The position numbers and the translations under genes were made by a program. From Hirundichthys speculiger (Eukaryota; Chordata; Actinopteri; Beloniformes; Exocoetidae), in NCBI GenBank assembly GCA_018398805.1, contig JAGFBZ010002322.1, forward strand, positions 323,658-387,657: DNA of 64,000 nt. The letters are read 5' to 3'. The stretch's first letter is position 1, and each line of letters opens with the position of its first letter. Shown piece after piece: positions 33,631 through 45,771 of this stretch. Under the pieces are notes generated by a model. That model saw nothing but the letters and a program-made list of their open reading frames with translations, was not told the DNA's origin and searched no databases.

Positions 33631-34762
33631 TAGGGGTGGGCAAGTTAACGCGTTATTATCGTGTTAACGCATTCATTTATTAACGCCGACAAATATTTTA
33701 TCGCGCGTTTACGCGCTCATATGCTTTTGTTTTGAAAGGTCGGTTACTGGCCGGAACCGGAAGACAATTGGCAGGTAAACATGCGAAAAACCTAGAACAG
33801 ACATGAAAAACGATAAAAATCTGTATAGTTAACAGTTCGGGTACCAACTCAGGTATCAATGTTAACAATTCTGTCTGAAAAATAAAATTCTAGACTGCAA
33901 CCAAACGTTTGTGGTCATTCCTCCATGTTCCATCAGATCTGCTCCATGTGTTCACTGTCCTGCTGTTCTCTAGCTGGTTACTGCAGTGTGGCTCCATCTA
34001 GTGGCTCAGATGTGTAATGACAACAGAAAGTCCAGTCCACCATTATAAAACTAATTCAGTTCTGTGGTCCGTTTTTTTCATTTCGTATTTTTGATCCAAG
34101 TCTAAAATTGAAATATTAAAAAAAACCCAGGCATTTTTTCCTTTTTTTTTCTTATAAAATTAAAAAACGAAAAACATATTAAAATGTCACTTTTTAATTT
34201 TTGATTGACAATTGAAAATGTAAAGAATGAATGATGCACGGATTGGTAAAGTTACTGAACTCTAACATGGACATTTTCATTTTAAAGTTCTCCAGACGGA
34301 GGATTCAACAGAAACAAGGTTATTTGTAACAACTGACAAGTTGAACCCGTTAAAAGTTTCTGCTGTTACCTCAGAAATTACCTGTTTTAATGTTCTGATT
34401 GTGCTGAGACACAATCATTTTGTTGGATTTTGTTTGTAGACTTTTTTTTTTTTAATTTTTTATAAAAACAGGATGACATTAATGCTCTGGCAGTGGCAAT
34501 AAGCTTTATTTTTATTTTACATTTTTTAAGATGAGATTTACACTAAATATGTGTTACTGACAAGTGCTGATGTTAAAAGTGTTTGAACAACAAATTTTAT
34601 GGCACTTTAGTTCATATGGCAGCAGAACATTTAAATAAGTGACCTTTACACTACTGTTGAATTCATTATTTGATTTTGCGTATACAATGCGATTAATTGC
34701 GATGAATCAGGGAAATAATGCGATTAATCGCAATTAAAAATTTTAATCGTTGCCCAGCCCTA
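33631..34762. mobile_element. non-autonomous hAT-type element (uninterrupted copy)
   Basis: This is homologous to 81-2207 along its whole length but lacks the piggyBac insertion. The ends are TAGGGGTGGGCAA and TTGCCCAGCCCTA. The flanks AAAATAAT (33623-33630) and ATAATAAT (34763-34770) match at 7 of 8, though both are low in complexity. No transposase is encoded. Confidence 0.85.
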
Positions 34763-34960
34763 ATAATAATATAATATAGCAGTTATGAGTCTGCTGCTGT
34801 GATTCTGAGGAACCCAGAAGATTCAAATCTTCACCTCAATCCCCCAAACAAGGAGAGTAGATCTCTCTCCATCCACCTCACCTGCTCCACCTGCTCATAT
34901 CTGATCAGCCAATCACATTCATCCATGTAGACGACCTGCTGAAGATCAACCAGCATCAAG

Positions 34961-35182
34961 ATGGAGAAGAAAGAACGTGTCCTGGTTGTTGGTCTGACTG
35001 GTCCAGAACCTGCTGATCTACTGGGATCTTCTCCAGAACCATCTCTAGGGTTTCCAGAGGATGGTCCAGAAACAGAAGAGATCCAGATGTTATCCAGCTG
35101 TTACCGCTTCAGACAAAAACTGGACCTTTTCTTCTCTGAAGACCTAAATGTTTCCACCAGGACACTTTCACGCTGGTTTTAA
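34961..35182 (+). other. unassigned open reading frame of 73 codons
   Basis: An ATG-initiated frame reads MEKKERVLVVGLTGPEPADL and ends STRTLSRWF. I do not recognise it. Composition is protein-like (no low-complexity run), but there is no splice or homology evidence. Chance or transposon origin is as likely as a gene. Confidence 0.2.
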
Positions 35183-37893
35183 AAAAAAGAAGAAAATATT
35201 TATTGTGTTTAAAACTGGAGGAAGAACGAGAACAGCGTGATTTTTATGATGTTTATTAAAAGAACCAACAGAAACATCCTGGACTTTAAGGCAGATTCAC
35301 ACGTTCAGTTTCACATCAAAGAGTTCGAGACACGAAGCAACAACAGCTTCTGAATCCAGCGACGGTTTCAGGTTACCTGCCTCTTCCTGTAAATGGTTAC
35401 ATTTTCTCCACTACGGTGGTTTATTCGTTCACGTCTCCACGTGAACACCTGTAACTGCGCACCTGTGATGCTTTTACTCAACACATTTACACATTTACAC
35501 ATTTACCAGTTTAGAGGACGAGCTCAGATACAGCAAAACAAAAAACTAGCTAATCACCTGGAAATGGATCAAGCTACGTAGCAACACCACCTCTGACCAC
35601 ACGGGGGCAGCGTATCAGGAGCTAACGTGCCGACACAGCGGCCCTCTAGTGGGACAAAGCGGTATTACAGGCTCTTTTATCTGAACGCCCCCATGTGGTC
35701 AGAAGTGGTGCGGCGGGAAGCAGCTGCGCGGCGCTACGCACGCCTGCTAACATTTCGTCTTTATCAGGAAACTGAAACACTTTAAAATAAAAGGACAGAA
35801 AAACAAACCCCAACAGTTCTGTCCGTCCTCCAGTGGTCTCGACTTCATTCACGCAGCAGCAGAGCAGCGCCGCCGCCGCCGCCGCCGCTGCCAAGCAGGT
35901 TAGCATCTAACGTAATAATAAACTATTAAAAATATCCCATTTTTCTGCGGCATCACGAACAGAAAGTAACCAGTTTTGACCGTTTAAACAAACAGGCGCA
36001 TAAAGAAAAACGATCCCTTTAGCTTCTGTTACAGATTTGTGCTCATTATGTTACACAGAACAATTAATTAATTACAGCCTTCTGTTATCAGATAGACGCC
36101 TCTTCTTCTAACGTATTGATTAATAACAGCTCATCAGCAGTAATTAATCACGCGTTGCTCATACTTCCAATCCTCATCTATGTTCGTTATGTTATTTTAC
36201 ACCCCTGAGGAGTTTCATGTCCTGAGAAGCTCGTTTTTCACTCTGACGGTGATCCACCGTTTCCCGCCTCGTCGCTACACCAACGTAGAAAAATACGGAC
36301 ACGTCCCTTATTTGCTTTGTGCCGGATGAAGGAAGAAGCTCTGAGGAAAGTCAGAAGACAAACTTCCTTCAGAGAGATAACAGCATCATCTGGTAATAAG
36401 TTTTCCTTTGGCCGAACTGCTTTAGAACATCTGTTTTTAGCTTTGCTAACATCTGCGACACAGCTATCAGCTAATGTAACTTGTTCTGTGATTGTTTAAA
36501 CTTTAGTAAACATCTGTAAACATCTCTACAAAGTTCCAACAACGACCTTTAAAATCCAAAATGAACACAGACAGAACAACGAAGGCCCAGAACCGCTGAC
36601 CCGCTGACCCAACGAGCCAATGAGGAATTACCACATCATTTTCACTGTTGCATCACTTCAGCTTTCCCATCCGCGGGAAGCTCCGCCCCCCCGTTTGGTC
36701 CAGATGTGCTCATGGACTCTGCCGTACCGGATCAGGACCACATCCGAGAGAAAAACGCGCTTCGTTTCATCGTTTACATCAGTTCTTCCAAACAAACTGA
36801 ATCAAAACACTTTAAAGGGCAACAGAGGTTAAAAAAAACAAGAAAAACAGGTAAAACTGTTTTACAACTAAAGTTCCCTTTGGGTTAATTAACCAATCAG
36901 GATACTAAGATTTAAACAACAAACTTCCAAATTACACACGTCACACATTTAAGGCTCGTGGATCCAAAACTGAACATGAAACCAAGTTATGTACCTGTTA
37001 CCTGTGGGCGGAGCCTTCCAGAGAGTGACTGAGTTACCACCTGACAAGGTGAGACCATGTGTGTGTGTGTGTGTGTGTGTGTTATCAGCGCAATAAGATG
37101 TTAATTAGAAAAACCAAAAGCAATAATATCAAATCAATGACAAATACTATAAAAATGTCCTTTAAAGTTCGCTAGAAGACACTTTTTCAAAACACTGACA
37201 TTCCTAAGTTGCAGTTTTTCTGTTTTTTCTCGTCACCCTTAAAGGTTCGTCTTTACGCCCACATCTGGACCGCCAGAACTCGTCTGTTTGACGACGTTCG
37301 TTATTCACGCTGAAAGATGGTTAAAGAAGAGAAGAATATAATCCTGTAAAAGTATTAACCCCCTGAAAGACCAGCGTCCCGTCGTCTGGGTCAGAAGACC
37401 CTGAACTCCTGATATCCCACATGTTTCTGCCTACGAGAACGTTCTAGTACCTTTACAGGTGGCCCCGCCCCCACCGGGTCGGGTCAGAATTCCTGCTTTT
37501 TCAGCCTTTTTCAGGGTCCGGAAACGTTTAGCAGCATCAGAGTTTCTCAGCAACGACAGGAAACAGAAGGACGAGTACCAAAGTGGACTTCTGGGTAGTT
37601 AAAAGGATGCTGTACCGGTTTACGACAAAAACCCAAACGTAAAGACGCCGACGCCGGTTAGCGGTCCAGGAGACGGAGGTTGAAGCTCAAAACAGGCAGA
37701 AATAAAAACTAAACTCTCACAAACGTCTTAAACAATTAAAACTAGAAATGTTTGTGAGCAGATCAAACAATAAAGGTCGATAAGATTCTGTCAAACAGAC
37801 TCAGTTCAACGTCCGGTGAAAGTGAAGACGGCTCCTCAGGCAGGTGTGGCCAGATGTTCAGGTGAGGAACCTTCTGAGCTCCGTGGACGGTCC
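35183..37893. other. region downstream of stk4, may include its 3' UTR
   Basis: The minus-strand stk4 3' UTR must start at 37893 and run leftwards for an unknown distance. The region contains a GCC run (about 35868-35890) and a (GT)n microsatellite (about 37057-37082). No other coding sequence was recognised. Confidence 0.4.
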
Positions 37894-38049
37894 TCAGAAG
37901 TTCTGCAGCCGCTTCTTGGCCTCGATGGCGTCGATGATGGGCTGCCGCTTGGCCTGGTACCTCTGACGGATCTCCTCGATCTCCTGCTCCATCTGAGGGT
38001 CCAGAGAGGCCAGCTTCATCCTCAGCTCCTCCACCGACCAGGAACCGAC
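37894..38049 (-). CDS. stk4: stk4 last coding exon (SARAH domain and stop)
   Basis: Read on the minus strand, CTCCTGCAG|GTCGGT opens a 52-codon exon encoding VGSWSVEELRMKLASLDPQM, EQEIEEIRQRYQAKRQPIID and AIEAKKRLQNF, then TGA. This is the SARAH coiled coil of MST1/STK4, which mediates homodimerisation and pairing with RASSF and SAV1 in Hippo signalling. STK4 fits better than STK3 because the upstream exon carries the STK4-specific linker. The terminal KKRLQNF is one residue shorter than the mammalian end as I recall it. The exon starts in phase 0, matching the exon at 51437-51576. Confidence 0.92.
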   Translation of the reverse strand, partial: VGSWSVEELRMKLASLDPQMEQEIEEIRQRYQAKRQPIIDAIEAKKRLQNF

Positions 38050-38334
38050 CTGCAGGAGGACACGTCAAACCGGGACCGTTAGCAGGATTAAAGCTGGAGA
38101 CCAGAACTGTCCAGCAGCGTCTCGGTCCGACCGCCATCTCAGAGGAGCAGCTGAGGTCACGGGAGGAACAAAGGTTCTTACTGGTCTGCAGTTACAACAT
38201 GTTACAACCTGAAAAACCTTAAACAACGTCAAAAGCATCGTTCTGGAAGAGACAGGACACGATATGAGCCTTGAGACAAGGACACGCCCCCACAAAGGTC
38301 ACATGACCTCGAAACCTTCTGGTGGGCTCATCAC

Positions 38335-38810
38335 AAGGTTATTATCGTTAACGAAAACGCACAAAATAACCAAAACTAGAATTGAAAACACATTTTCGTT
38401 AACTGAAATAAAATAAAAACGAGAAAAAAAAACGATAACTAACTGAAACTGTATTATGTGTTCATAAAACGAACTAAAATCAACTATAATAATATCAAGA
38501 ATGTCCTTCGTTTTTGTATTTTTATTTCTTATAAATGTTTGAAACCTATTAACTTCGCTCCGCCGTACAACAAAAACCACAAAAATAAATAAATCAATAA
38601 ACTAAAGTGATCAGCAGTGATGGCTGCGGCAAAAGTTGTTAGAAAGCGTCTCAGTCCTATTTGGGATTTCTTTGACTATAACTGTGTTAACGATAAAAAT
38701 AAGAGCCTTGTTGTAGAAGCAGGTGATACAATGTGTGGAATACTTCTGAAGGAGAAAAAAACCCACGAATCTGAAAGTCCATTTGAAAAGCTCACACAAG
38801 AAGGCTAACC
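38335..38810 (+). mobile_element. hAT remnant with eroded BED-finger frame
   Basis: The left part (GGTTATTATCGTTAACGAAA, then AACGATAACTAACTGAAACT) resembles ends of a common fish hAT group. A frame at 38617-38808 reads KRLSPIWDFFDYNCVNDKNK and then VVEAGDTMCGILLKEKKT, a BED-type zinc finger layout in which the first cysteine pair is incomplete. The right end has apparently been overrun by the tandem arrays that follow. Confidence 0.55.
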
Positions 38811-39425
38811 AAGACTAGCTGGATAAGCTAGCCTAAGCTAGCCCCCTGGAAAGAAGGCTAACCAAGACTACCTGGATAAGCTAGCCTAAGCTAGCCCCCT
38901 GGGAAGAAGGCTAACCAAGACTAGATGGATAAGCTAGCCTAAGATAGCCACCTGAAAAGAAGGCTAACCAAGACTAGTTGGATAAGCTAGCCTAAGCTAG
39001 CCCCCTGGAAAGAAGGCTAACCAAGACTACCTGGATAAGCTAGCCTAAGCTAGCCCCCTGGAAAGAAGGCTAACCAAGACTACCTGGATAAGCTAACCTA
39101 AGCTAGCCCCCTGGAAAGAAGGCTAACCAAGACTACCTGGATAAGCTAGCCTAAGCTAGCCACCTGGAAAGAAGGCTAACCAAGACTAGCTGGATAAACT
39201 AGCCTAAGCTAGCCACCTGGAAAGAAGGCTAACCAAGACTAGCTGGATAAGCTAGCCCCCTGGAAAGAAGGCTAACCAAGACTACCTGGATAAGCTAGCC
39301 TAAGCTAGCCACCTGGAAAGAAGGCTAACCAAGACTAGCTGGATAAGCTAGCCTAAGCTAGCCCCCTGGAAAGAAGGCTAACCAAGACTAGCTGGATAAG
39401 CTAGCCTAAGCTAGCCCCCTGGAAG
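38800..39425. repeat. 53-bp minisatellite within the hAT remnant
   Basis: GAAGGCTAACCAAGACTAGC followed by TGGATAAGCTAGCCTAAGCTAGCCCCC-type sequence repeats every 53 bp (38800, 38853 and on), about 12 times. It starts inside the last codons of the BED-like frame, so the array grew out of transposon sequence. GCTAGC and AGCTAGCCTAAGCTAG are locally palindromic. Confidence 0.92.
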
Positions 39426-39589
39426 GAGAAGCTACAGCTGCAGACCAGTCAGCGTTGGGAAGGAACGGGAGAAAACAGCAACTATAATGGACTGTTTCCA
39501 TGGAGACCAGATAGCTGCTGGTCAGTAAATACGCAGGAACACCACAAGAGGGAAGATGCATTGATAAATATGTTTATTGAGACCAGAAT

Positions 39590-42185
39590 GTAAACACGAC
39601 TATGTGATTCGATAGCCTTCAAAAAGTTCAGTGCTTCACTCCAACCAAAATTACAACCCTAATTTACAAAATAAAACTAAAACACTGAAACTAATAAAAA
39701 CTAAACTAAAACTAAGTATTTCAAAACAAAAACGAATAAAAACTAGTAAAACTGCTCTAAAAATGAATTAAAACTAACTGAATTTGAAAAACTAAACTAA
39801 AAACTAAATAAAAACTAAACTAAAACTAAGTATTTCAAAACAAAAACGAATAAAAACTAGTAAAACTGCTCTAAAAATGAAATAAAACTAACTGAATTTA
39901 AAAAACTAAACTAAAAACTAAATAAAAACTAAACTTAAACTAAGTACAGTCATGGAAACAAATTATTAGACCACCCTTGTTTTCTTCAGTTTCTTGTTCA
40001 TTTTAATGCCTGGTACAACTAAAGGTACATTTGTTTGGACAAACATAACGATAACCACAAAGATTGCTCATAAGAGTTTTATTTAAGAGCTGATATCTTA
40101 CCATTTTCCATGGTTTCTTGATTATAACCTAAATCACTTAAGTTTTTACATCAATAGCTATGGCGTTGTACTGCCAAAAACACTGCTTTTATGCATTCAG
40201 TGTTTTCTTTTCTGTCTGTTTTAGTCACATGATGACGTTTAGTGGTACCAGGTATTAAAATGAACAAGAAAGTGAAGAAAAAATGGTGGTCTAATCATTT
40301 TTTTCATGACTGTATTTCAAAACAAAAACAAATAAAAACTAGTGAAACTGCTCTAAAAACGATTTAAAACTAACTAAATTTGAAAAACTAAACTAAAAAC
40401 CTAAACTAAAACTAAGTATTTCAAAACAAAAACGAATAAAAACTAGTAAAACTGCTCTTAAAATGAATTAAAACTAACTGAATTTGAAAAAAATATACTA
40501 AAAACTAAACTAAAACTAAGTATTTCAAAACAAAAACGAATAAAAAACTAGTAAAAACTGCTCTTAAAATGAATTAAAAAACTAAATGAATTTGAAAAAC
40601 TAAACTAAAAACTAAATAAAAACTAAACTAAAACTGAGTATTTCAAAACAAAAAACGAATAAAAAACTAGTAAAACTGCTCTAAAAACGAATTAAAACTA
40701 ACTGAATTTGAAAAACTAAAAACTAAAAACTAAATAAAAAACTAAAACTAAAACTAAGTATTTCAAACAAAAAATGAATAAAAACTAGTAAAAACTGCTC
40801 TAAAAATGAATTAAAACTAACTGAATTTGAAAAACGAAACTAAAAACTAAATAAAAACTAAACTAAAACTAAGTATTTCAAAACAAAAACGAATAAAAAC
40901 TAGTAAACTGCTCTAAAATGAATTAAAACTAACAATTTGAAAAACGAAACTAAAAACTAAATAAAAACTAAACTAAAACTAAGTATTTCAAAACAAAAAC
41001 AAATAAAAACTAGTAAAAACTCCTCTAAAAATGAAATTAAAACTAACTGAATTTGAAAAAACTAAACTAAGAACTAAATAAAAAACTAAACTAAAACTAA
41101 GTATTTCAAAACAAAAACGAATAAAAACTAGTAAAACTGCTCTAAAAATGAATTAAAACTAACTAAATTTGAAAAACTAAACAAAAAACTAAATGAAAAC
41201 TAAACTAAAACTAAGTATTTCAAAACAAAAATGAATAAAAACTAGTAAAACTGCTCTAAAAACGATTTAAAACTAACTGAAATTGAAAAACTAAATTAAG
41301 AACTAAATAAAAACTAAACTAAAACTAAGTAGTTCAAAACAAAAACGAATAAAAACTAGTAAAACTGCCCTAAAAGTGAATTAAACTAACTGAATTTGAA
41401 AAACTAAACTAAGAACTAAATAAAAACTAAACTAAAACTAAGTATTTCAAAACAAAAACGAATAAAAACTAGTAAAACTGCTCTAAAAACGATTTAAAAC
41501 TAACTAAATTTGAAAAACTAAACTAAAAACTGAATAAAAACTAAACTAAAACTAAGTATTTCAAAACAAAAACGAATAAAAACTAGTAAAACTGCTCTAA
41601 AAGTGAATTAAAACTAACTGAATTTGAAAAACTAAACTAAAAACTAAACAAAAACTAAGTAGTTCAAAACAAAAACGAATAAAAACTAGTAAAACTGCCC
41701 TAAAAGTGAATTAAACTAACTGAATTTGAAAAACTAAACTAAGAACTAAATTAAAAACTAAACTAAAACTAAGTATTTCAAAACAAAAACGAATAAAAAC
41801 TAGTAAAACTGCTCTAAAAACGATTTAAAACTAACTAAATTTGAAAAACTAAACTAAAAACTGAATAAAAACTAAACTAAAACTAAGTATTTCAAAACAA
41901 AAACGAATAAAAACTAGTAAAACTGCTCTTAAAATGAATTAAAACTAACTGAATTTGAAAAAACTAAACTAAGAACTAAATAAAAACTAAACTAAAACTA
42001 AGTATTTCAAAACAAAAACGAATAAAAACTAGCAAAACTGCTCTAAAAATGAATTAAAACTAACTGAATTTTAAAAAACTAAACTAAGAACTAAATAAAA
42101 ACTAAACTAAAACTAAGTATTTCAAAACAAAAACGAATAAAAACTAGTTAAACTGCTCTAAAAATGAATTAAAACTAACTGAATA
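39590..42185. repeat. A-rich 113/114-bp satellite in stk4 intron
   Basis: The block AAGTATTTCAAAACAAAAAC, GAATAAAAACTAGTAAAACT, GCTCTAAAAATGAATTAAAA, CTAACTGAATTTGAAAAACT recurs every 113-114 bp (for example 39714 and 39828), about 20 times. Similar words occur in the hAT remnant's terminal region at 38388-38450, so the satellite probably derives from the hAT end. It is interrupted by a Tc1/mariner-type insertion. Confidence 0.92.
39947..40312. mobile_element. Tc1/mariner-type MITE inserted in the satellite
   Basis: The 366-bp insert is flanked by TA on each side (39945-39946 and 40313-40314), inside the satellite word AAGTATTTCAAAAC. Its ends CAGTCATGGAAACAAATTAT and, read on the minus strand, CAGTCATGAAAAAAATGATT are inverted repeats, followed by TAGACCACC on both sides. 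There is no transposase, so it was mobilised in trans. Confidence 0.9.
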
Positions 42186-42840
42186 ATCCTGGTTCATCAC
42201 CTCATACGAATCCAGCCGAGCGGGCGACGCTAGCAGGCGCTCCGCCCAGCGAATCGCTCCTGTGGGGTCAGAGGTCGGAGCGAAGCCGCTCTGAAACCGG
42301 ACGGCGGTGCGTCCTGCGTTCGGACTCGGGCGTAAACCGGAACGGGAGGAGCAGCTGGATTCTGTAGCTGCGGTCCAGATGTGCTGCAGCTGCTGTCCAG
42401 ATGTGCTGCAGCGACAGAATCCAGCTGCTAACATCAAGCACCGACCGGCTACAAACCCATTCCTGGAAACTTGAGCTAAAAACAGCTGCGCCAGGACCGG
42501 ACCGGACCGGACCGGACCGGAGCAGCTGGGTATCAGGTGACCGTCTATTTCAGAGGCTTTTAAAGGCCTCGTCTCCTGATTCAGTCTCGTTAGTCGTCTA
42601 ACGGAGACGTGCTGCCGTCTTTAGCTTCAGCTTTTACCGGCAGCGCAGCGCTCTCAGGCTATTTATTACCCACAATCAATAGAGCTAAAACAACGCTGGC
42701 GTCCGGGTCCGCTCCACATGCAGCCGTGGACAGAGGACGGACCGGGCTCATTCAGGGAAAATGAATCCAGCAACGAGGATAAATGTTTGTTCACCCACTC
42801 AAACATCTGATATGATTCATTTAGGAGCAGTAAAGGTAGT
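42186..42840. other. GC-rich segment in stk4 intron, with possible minus-strand exon
   Basis: On the minus strand, TGACCCCACAG|GAGCG and TATGAG|GTGATG bracket a short open stretch (about 42203-42262) reading AIRWAERLLASPARLDSYE. I recognise no homologue. It also holds an (ACCGG)n run near 42495-42520 and a duplicated GTCCAGATGTGCTGCAGC. It may be chance. Confidence 0.2.
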
Positions 42841-43142
42841 TTAATTTCAGTAAATCAACTATTTTAATACATAAACCTGATCAGACGGAGCAACGTGACC
42901 TTCACATTCAACAAACAGAAAAAAAAACTCTTCAACAGATTCGTGGAAACAGCAGTTTGATACTGAAAATAAAAAAAATAAATAGATCAACCTTAATTAT
43001 TGCTTAAATGAAAGACTTGTTTTCAGTCCGTTTAAGGTCATGAAACGGATTTAGTTCTAGACGTTTAATGGATCTGAAGAAAGAAAATTCCGACATAAAA
43101 TCCTGATTAATGGGATTCTGATTTGTTAAAACCGTCACACTC

Positions 43143-43892
43143 AGTGCGTTTACATGGGAAGTTTAATTCCTCTTTAATTCAGAATTAAAGTTAAAGCCGA
43201 ATAAAAGTTACCATGTAAACACTTAATTCCATATGAAAATGTCAATTCCGAATTAACTTAATTCCGAAGTAAGTGGCTGGTTTATTCCCATTTTAATTCC
43301 GAATTAAATAATTCCGCGGTCATGTTTACACTCATTCCTGTTTAAATTAATTCCCGTCTTTCTGTGCATGCTAGTTCTCTTGCCCGTCTGTCGCCATGAC
43401 GCTTATATTCCGCGCTGGGCTTGTTTTCAAAACAAAGTTTCAAGATGGCAGCACGCAGTAAAACGGTGTTGTCAAGAGCAGAGACGATTTATTTAATAAA
43501 TAGCTTGAAGGAACTGGAAATAATTAAAAGAACAGATGGCAGGAAACATAAAAATTGTGAGCTTTTCAAAGCGGCCAGGTTAAATGAAGGAGGTTTCACA
43601 GATAGAGACGCCACCCAGGTCAAAAATAAGTGGAATGTTGCTGCTAACCGAGTTAGCTAAGTTTGTTTTCTTCCGGTAGATGTAAAGACGTCCGCCCCCC
43701 CCATCCAATCAGAACCCTTCCCAACCCCCAGACCTAAAGCGGAATTGGATAAAGCCGAACAAACGTGTTTTCCATGTAAACCTTAATTCAGAATTACTAT
43801 TTCCATGTAAACTCGAAGGAAAATAGTTTAATTCGGAATTATTTAATTCCTAATTATTAATTCCGAATTAAAAAACATCATGTAACCGCAGC
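43143..43892. mobile_element. PIF/Harbinger-like element with a Myb/SANT-like frame
   Basis: The left end TGCGTTTACATGG and the right end read on the minus strand (TGCGGTTACATGATG) are inverted and followed by repeated AATTCCGAATTAA motifs. It encloses the frame at 43445-43660. Harbinger transposons carry a second, Myb/SANT-like gene, and this looks like a derivative that kept it and lost the transposase. Confidence 0.6.
43445..43660 (+). pseudogene. Myb/SANT-like DNA-binding protein fragment of Harbinger type
   Basis: The frame reads MAARSKTVLSRAETIYLINS, then LKELEIIKRTDGRKHKNCEL, FKAARLNEGGFTDRDATQVK and NKWNVAANRVS. The spacing of hydrophobic and Trp/Lys positions, with a TDRDATQVKNKW-type third helix, is that of the Myb/SANT-like domain used by Harbinger accessory proteins. 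It is 71 codons long and ends soon after the domain, so it is probably truncated. Confidence 0.5.
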
Positions 43893-44216
43893 CATTTTGA
43901 ACCTTTACAAGCCATTTACATAATTTAAGAATCACGGCCAGATGTTTATCTCTCCTCCATCCGCTCACCTGACAGGTGCACCAAAGTCCAGATGATGAAT
44001 GGAAACATGGGGACGTTTCTTCTTTGGTTTTAATAAACATTATTTTCTGGATAAGTGGTGCTTTTCTTCAGCAGTTTGTCTGGTCCTGAGATTTATATGT
44101 CAAAAATATCCTCCATGTTTCCATGACAACAACAGGACAACTTCTACACTCACGACAACTGAACACCGACACTAAAAAATGACGAGAATAAACCATAAAG
44201 AATGAGAGAGACAGAT

Positions 44217-45771
44217 AACGAGTCCTCAGACGGAGGGACGAGTCCACAGACGGAGGGACGAGTCCACAGCTGGAGGGACGAGTCCTCAGACGGAGGAACG
44301 AATCCTCAGACGGAGGAACGAGTCCACAGATGGAGGAACGAGTCCACAGATGGAGGAACGAATCCTCAGACGGAGGAACGAGTCCTCAGATGGAGGAACG
44401 AGTCCACAGATGGAGGAACGAGTCCACAGAGGGAGGAACGAGTCCACAGACGGAGGAACGAGTCCTCAGACGGAGGAACGAACCCTCAGACGGAGGAACG
44501 AGTCCACAGACGGAGGAACGAACCCTCAGACGGAGGAACGAGTCCACAGATGGAGGAACGAACCCTCAGACGGAGGAACGAGTCCACAGACGGAGGAACG
44601 AATCCTCAGACGGAGGAACGAGTCCTCAGATGGAGGAACGAGTCCACAGATGGAGGAACGAGTCCACAGAGGGAGGAACGAGTCCACAGACGGAGGAACG
44701 AGTCTCAGACGGAGGAACGAACCCTCAGACGGAGGAGGAACGAGTCCACCGACGGAGGAACGAACGAGTCCTCAGACGGAGGAAGGAACGAGTCCACAGA
44801 TGGAGGAACGAAACCCTCAGACGGAGGAACGAGTCCTCAGACGGAGGAACGAACCCTCAGACGAGGAACGAGTCCAACAGAGATGGAGGAACGAGTCCAC
44901 AGAATCAGGACTGAGGAACGAGTCCTCAGACGGAGGAACGAGTCCACAGCGGAGGAAACGAGTCCTCAGACGGAGGGGACGAGTCCACAGACGGAGGGAC
45001 GAGTCCACAGACGGAGGGACGAGTCCTCAGACGGAGGGACGAGAACGAGACGGAGGAAGGAACGACCCTCAGACGGAGGAACGAGTCCACAGACGGAGGA
45101 ACGAGTCCTCAGACGGAGGAACGAGTCCACAGACGGAGGAACGAACCCTCAGACGGAGGAACGAGTCCACAGACGGAGGAACGAGTCCTCAGACGGAGGA
45201 ACGAGTCCTCAGACGGAGGAACGAGTCCACAGCTGGAGGAACGAGTCCTCAGACGGAGGAACGAACCCTCAGACGGAGGAACGAGTCCACAGACGGAGGA
45301 ACGAGTCCTCAGACGGAGGAACGAGTCCTCAGACGGAGGAACGAGTCCACAGCTGGAGGAACGAATCCTCAGACGGAGGAACGAGTCCTCAGACGGAGGA
45401 ACGAACCCTCAGACGGAGGAACGAGTCCTCAGACGGAGGAACGAGTCCACAGCTGGAGGAACGAGTCCTCAGACGGAGGAACGAGTCCACAGACGGAGGG
45501 ACGAGTCCACAGACGGAGGGACGAGTCCTCAGACGGAGGAACGAATCCTCAGACGGAGGGACGAGTCCACAGACGGAGGGAAGAGTCCACAGACGGAGGA
45601 ACGAGTCCACAGACGGAGGGACGAGTCCAGAGAGGAACGAGTCCACAGACGGAGGAACGAGTCCACAGACGGAGGGACGAGTCCACAGACGGAGGGACGA
45701 GTCCAGAGACGGAGGAACGAGACCACAGACGGAGGAACGAGTCCATAGATGGAGGAACGAGTCCTCAGACG
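44217..45771. repeat. 20-bp minisatellite (GAGTCCTCAGACGGAGGAAC)
   Basis: About 77 units vary between GAGTCCACAG, GAGTCCTCAG and GAACCCTCAG and between GGAGGAAC and GGAGGGAC. Disrupted units cluster at 44700-45065. Because the unit is 20 bp, three units equal 20 codons and long frames open on both strands; these are not genes. Confidence 0.95.

Noticed and set aside
34961..35182. A small conserved gene between kcns1 and stk4
   Set aside because: The 73-codon frame matches no family I know and has no splice or regulatory support, so it is listed only as an unassigned frame.
37894..38049. Assignment to stk3 instead of stk4
   Set aside because: The SARAH domain alone is ambiguous, but the exon at 51437-51576 carries the ETMQPAKPSFLEYFEQK linker of STK4, and the kcns1 neighbourhood agrees.
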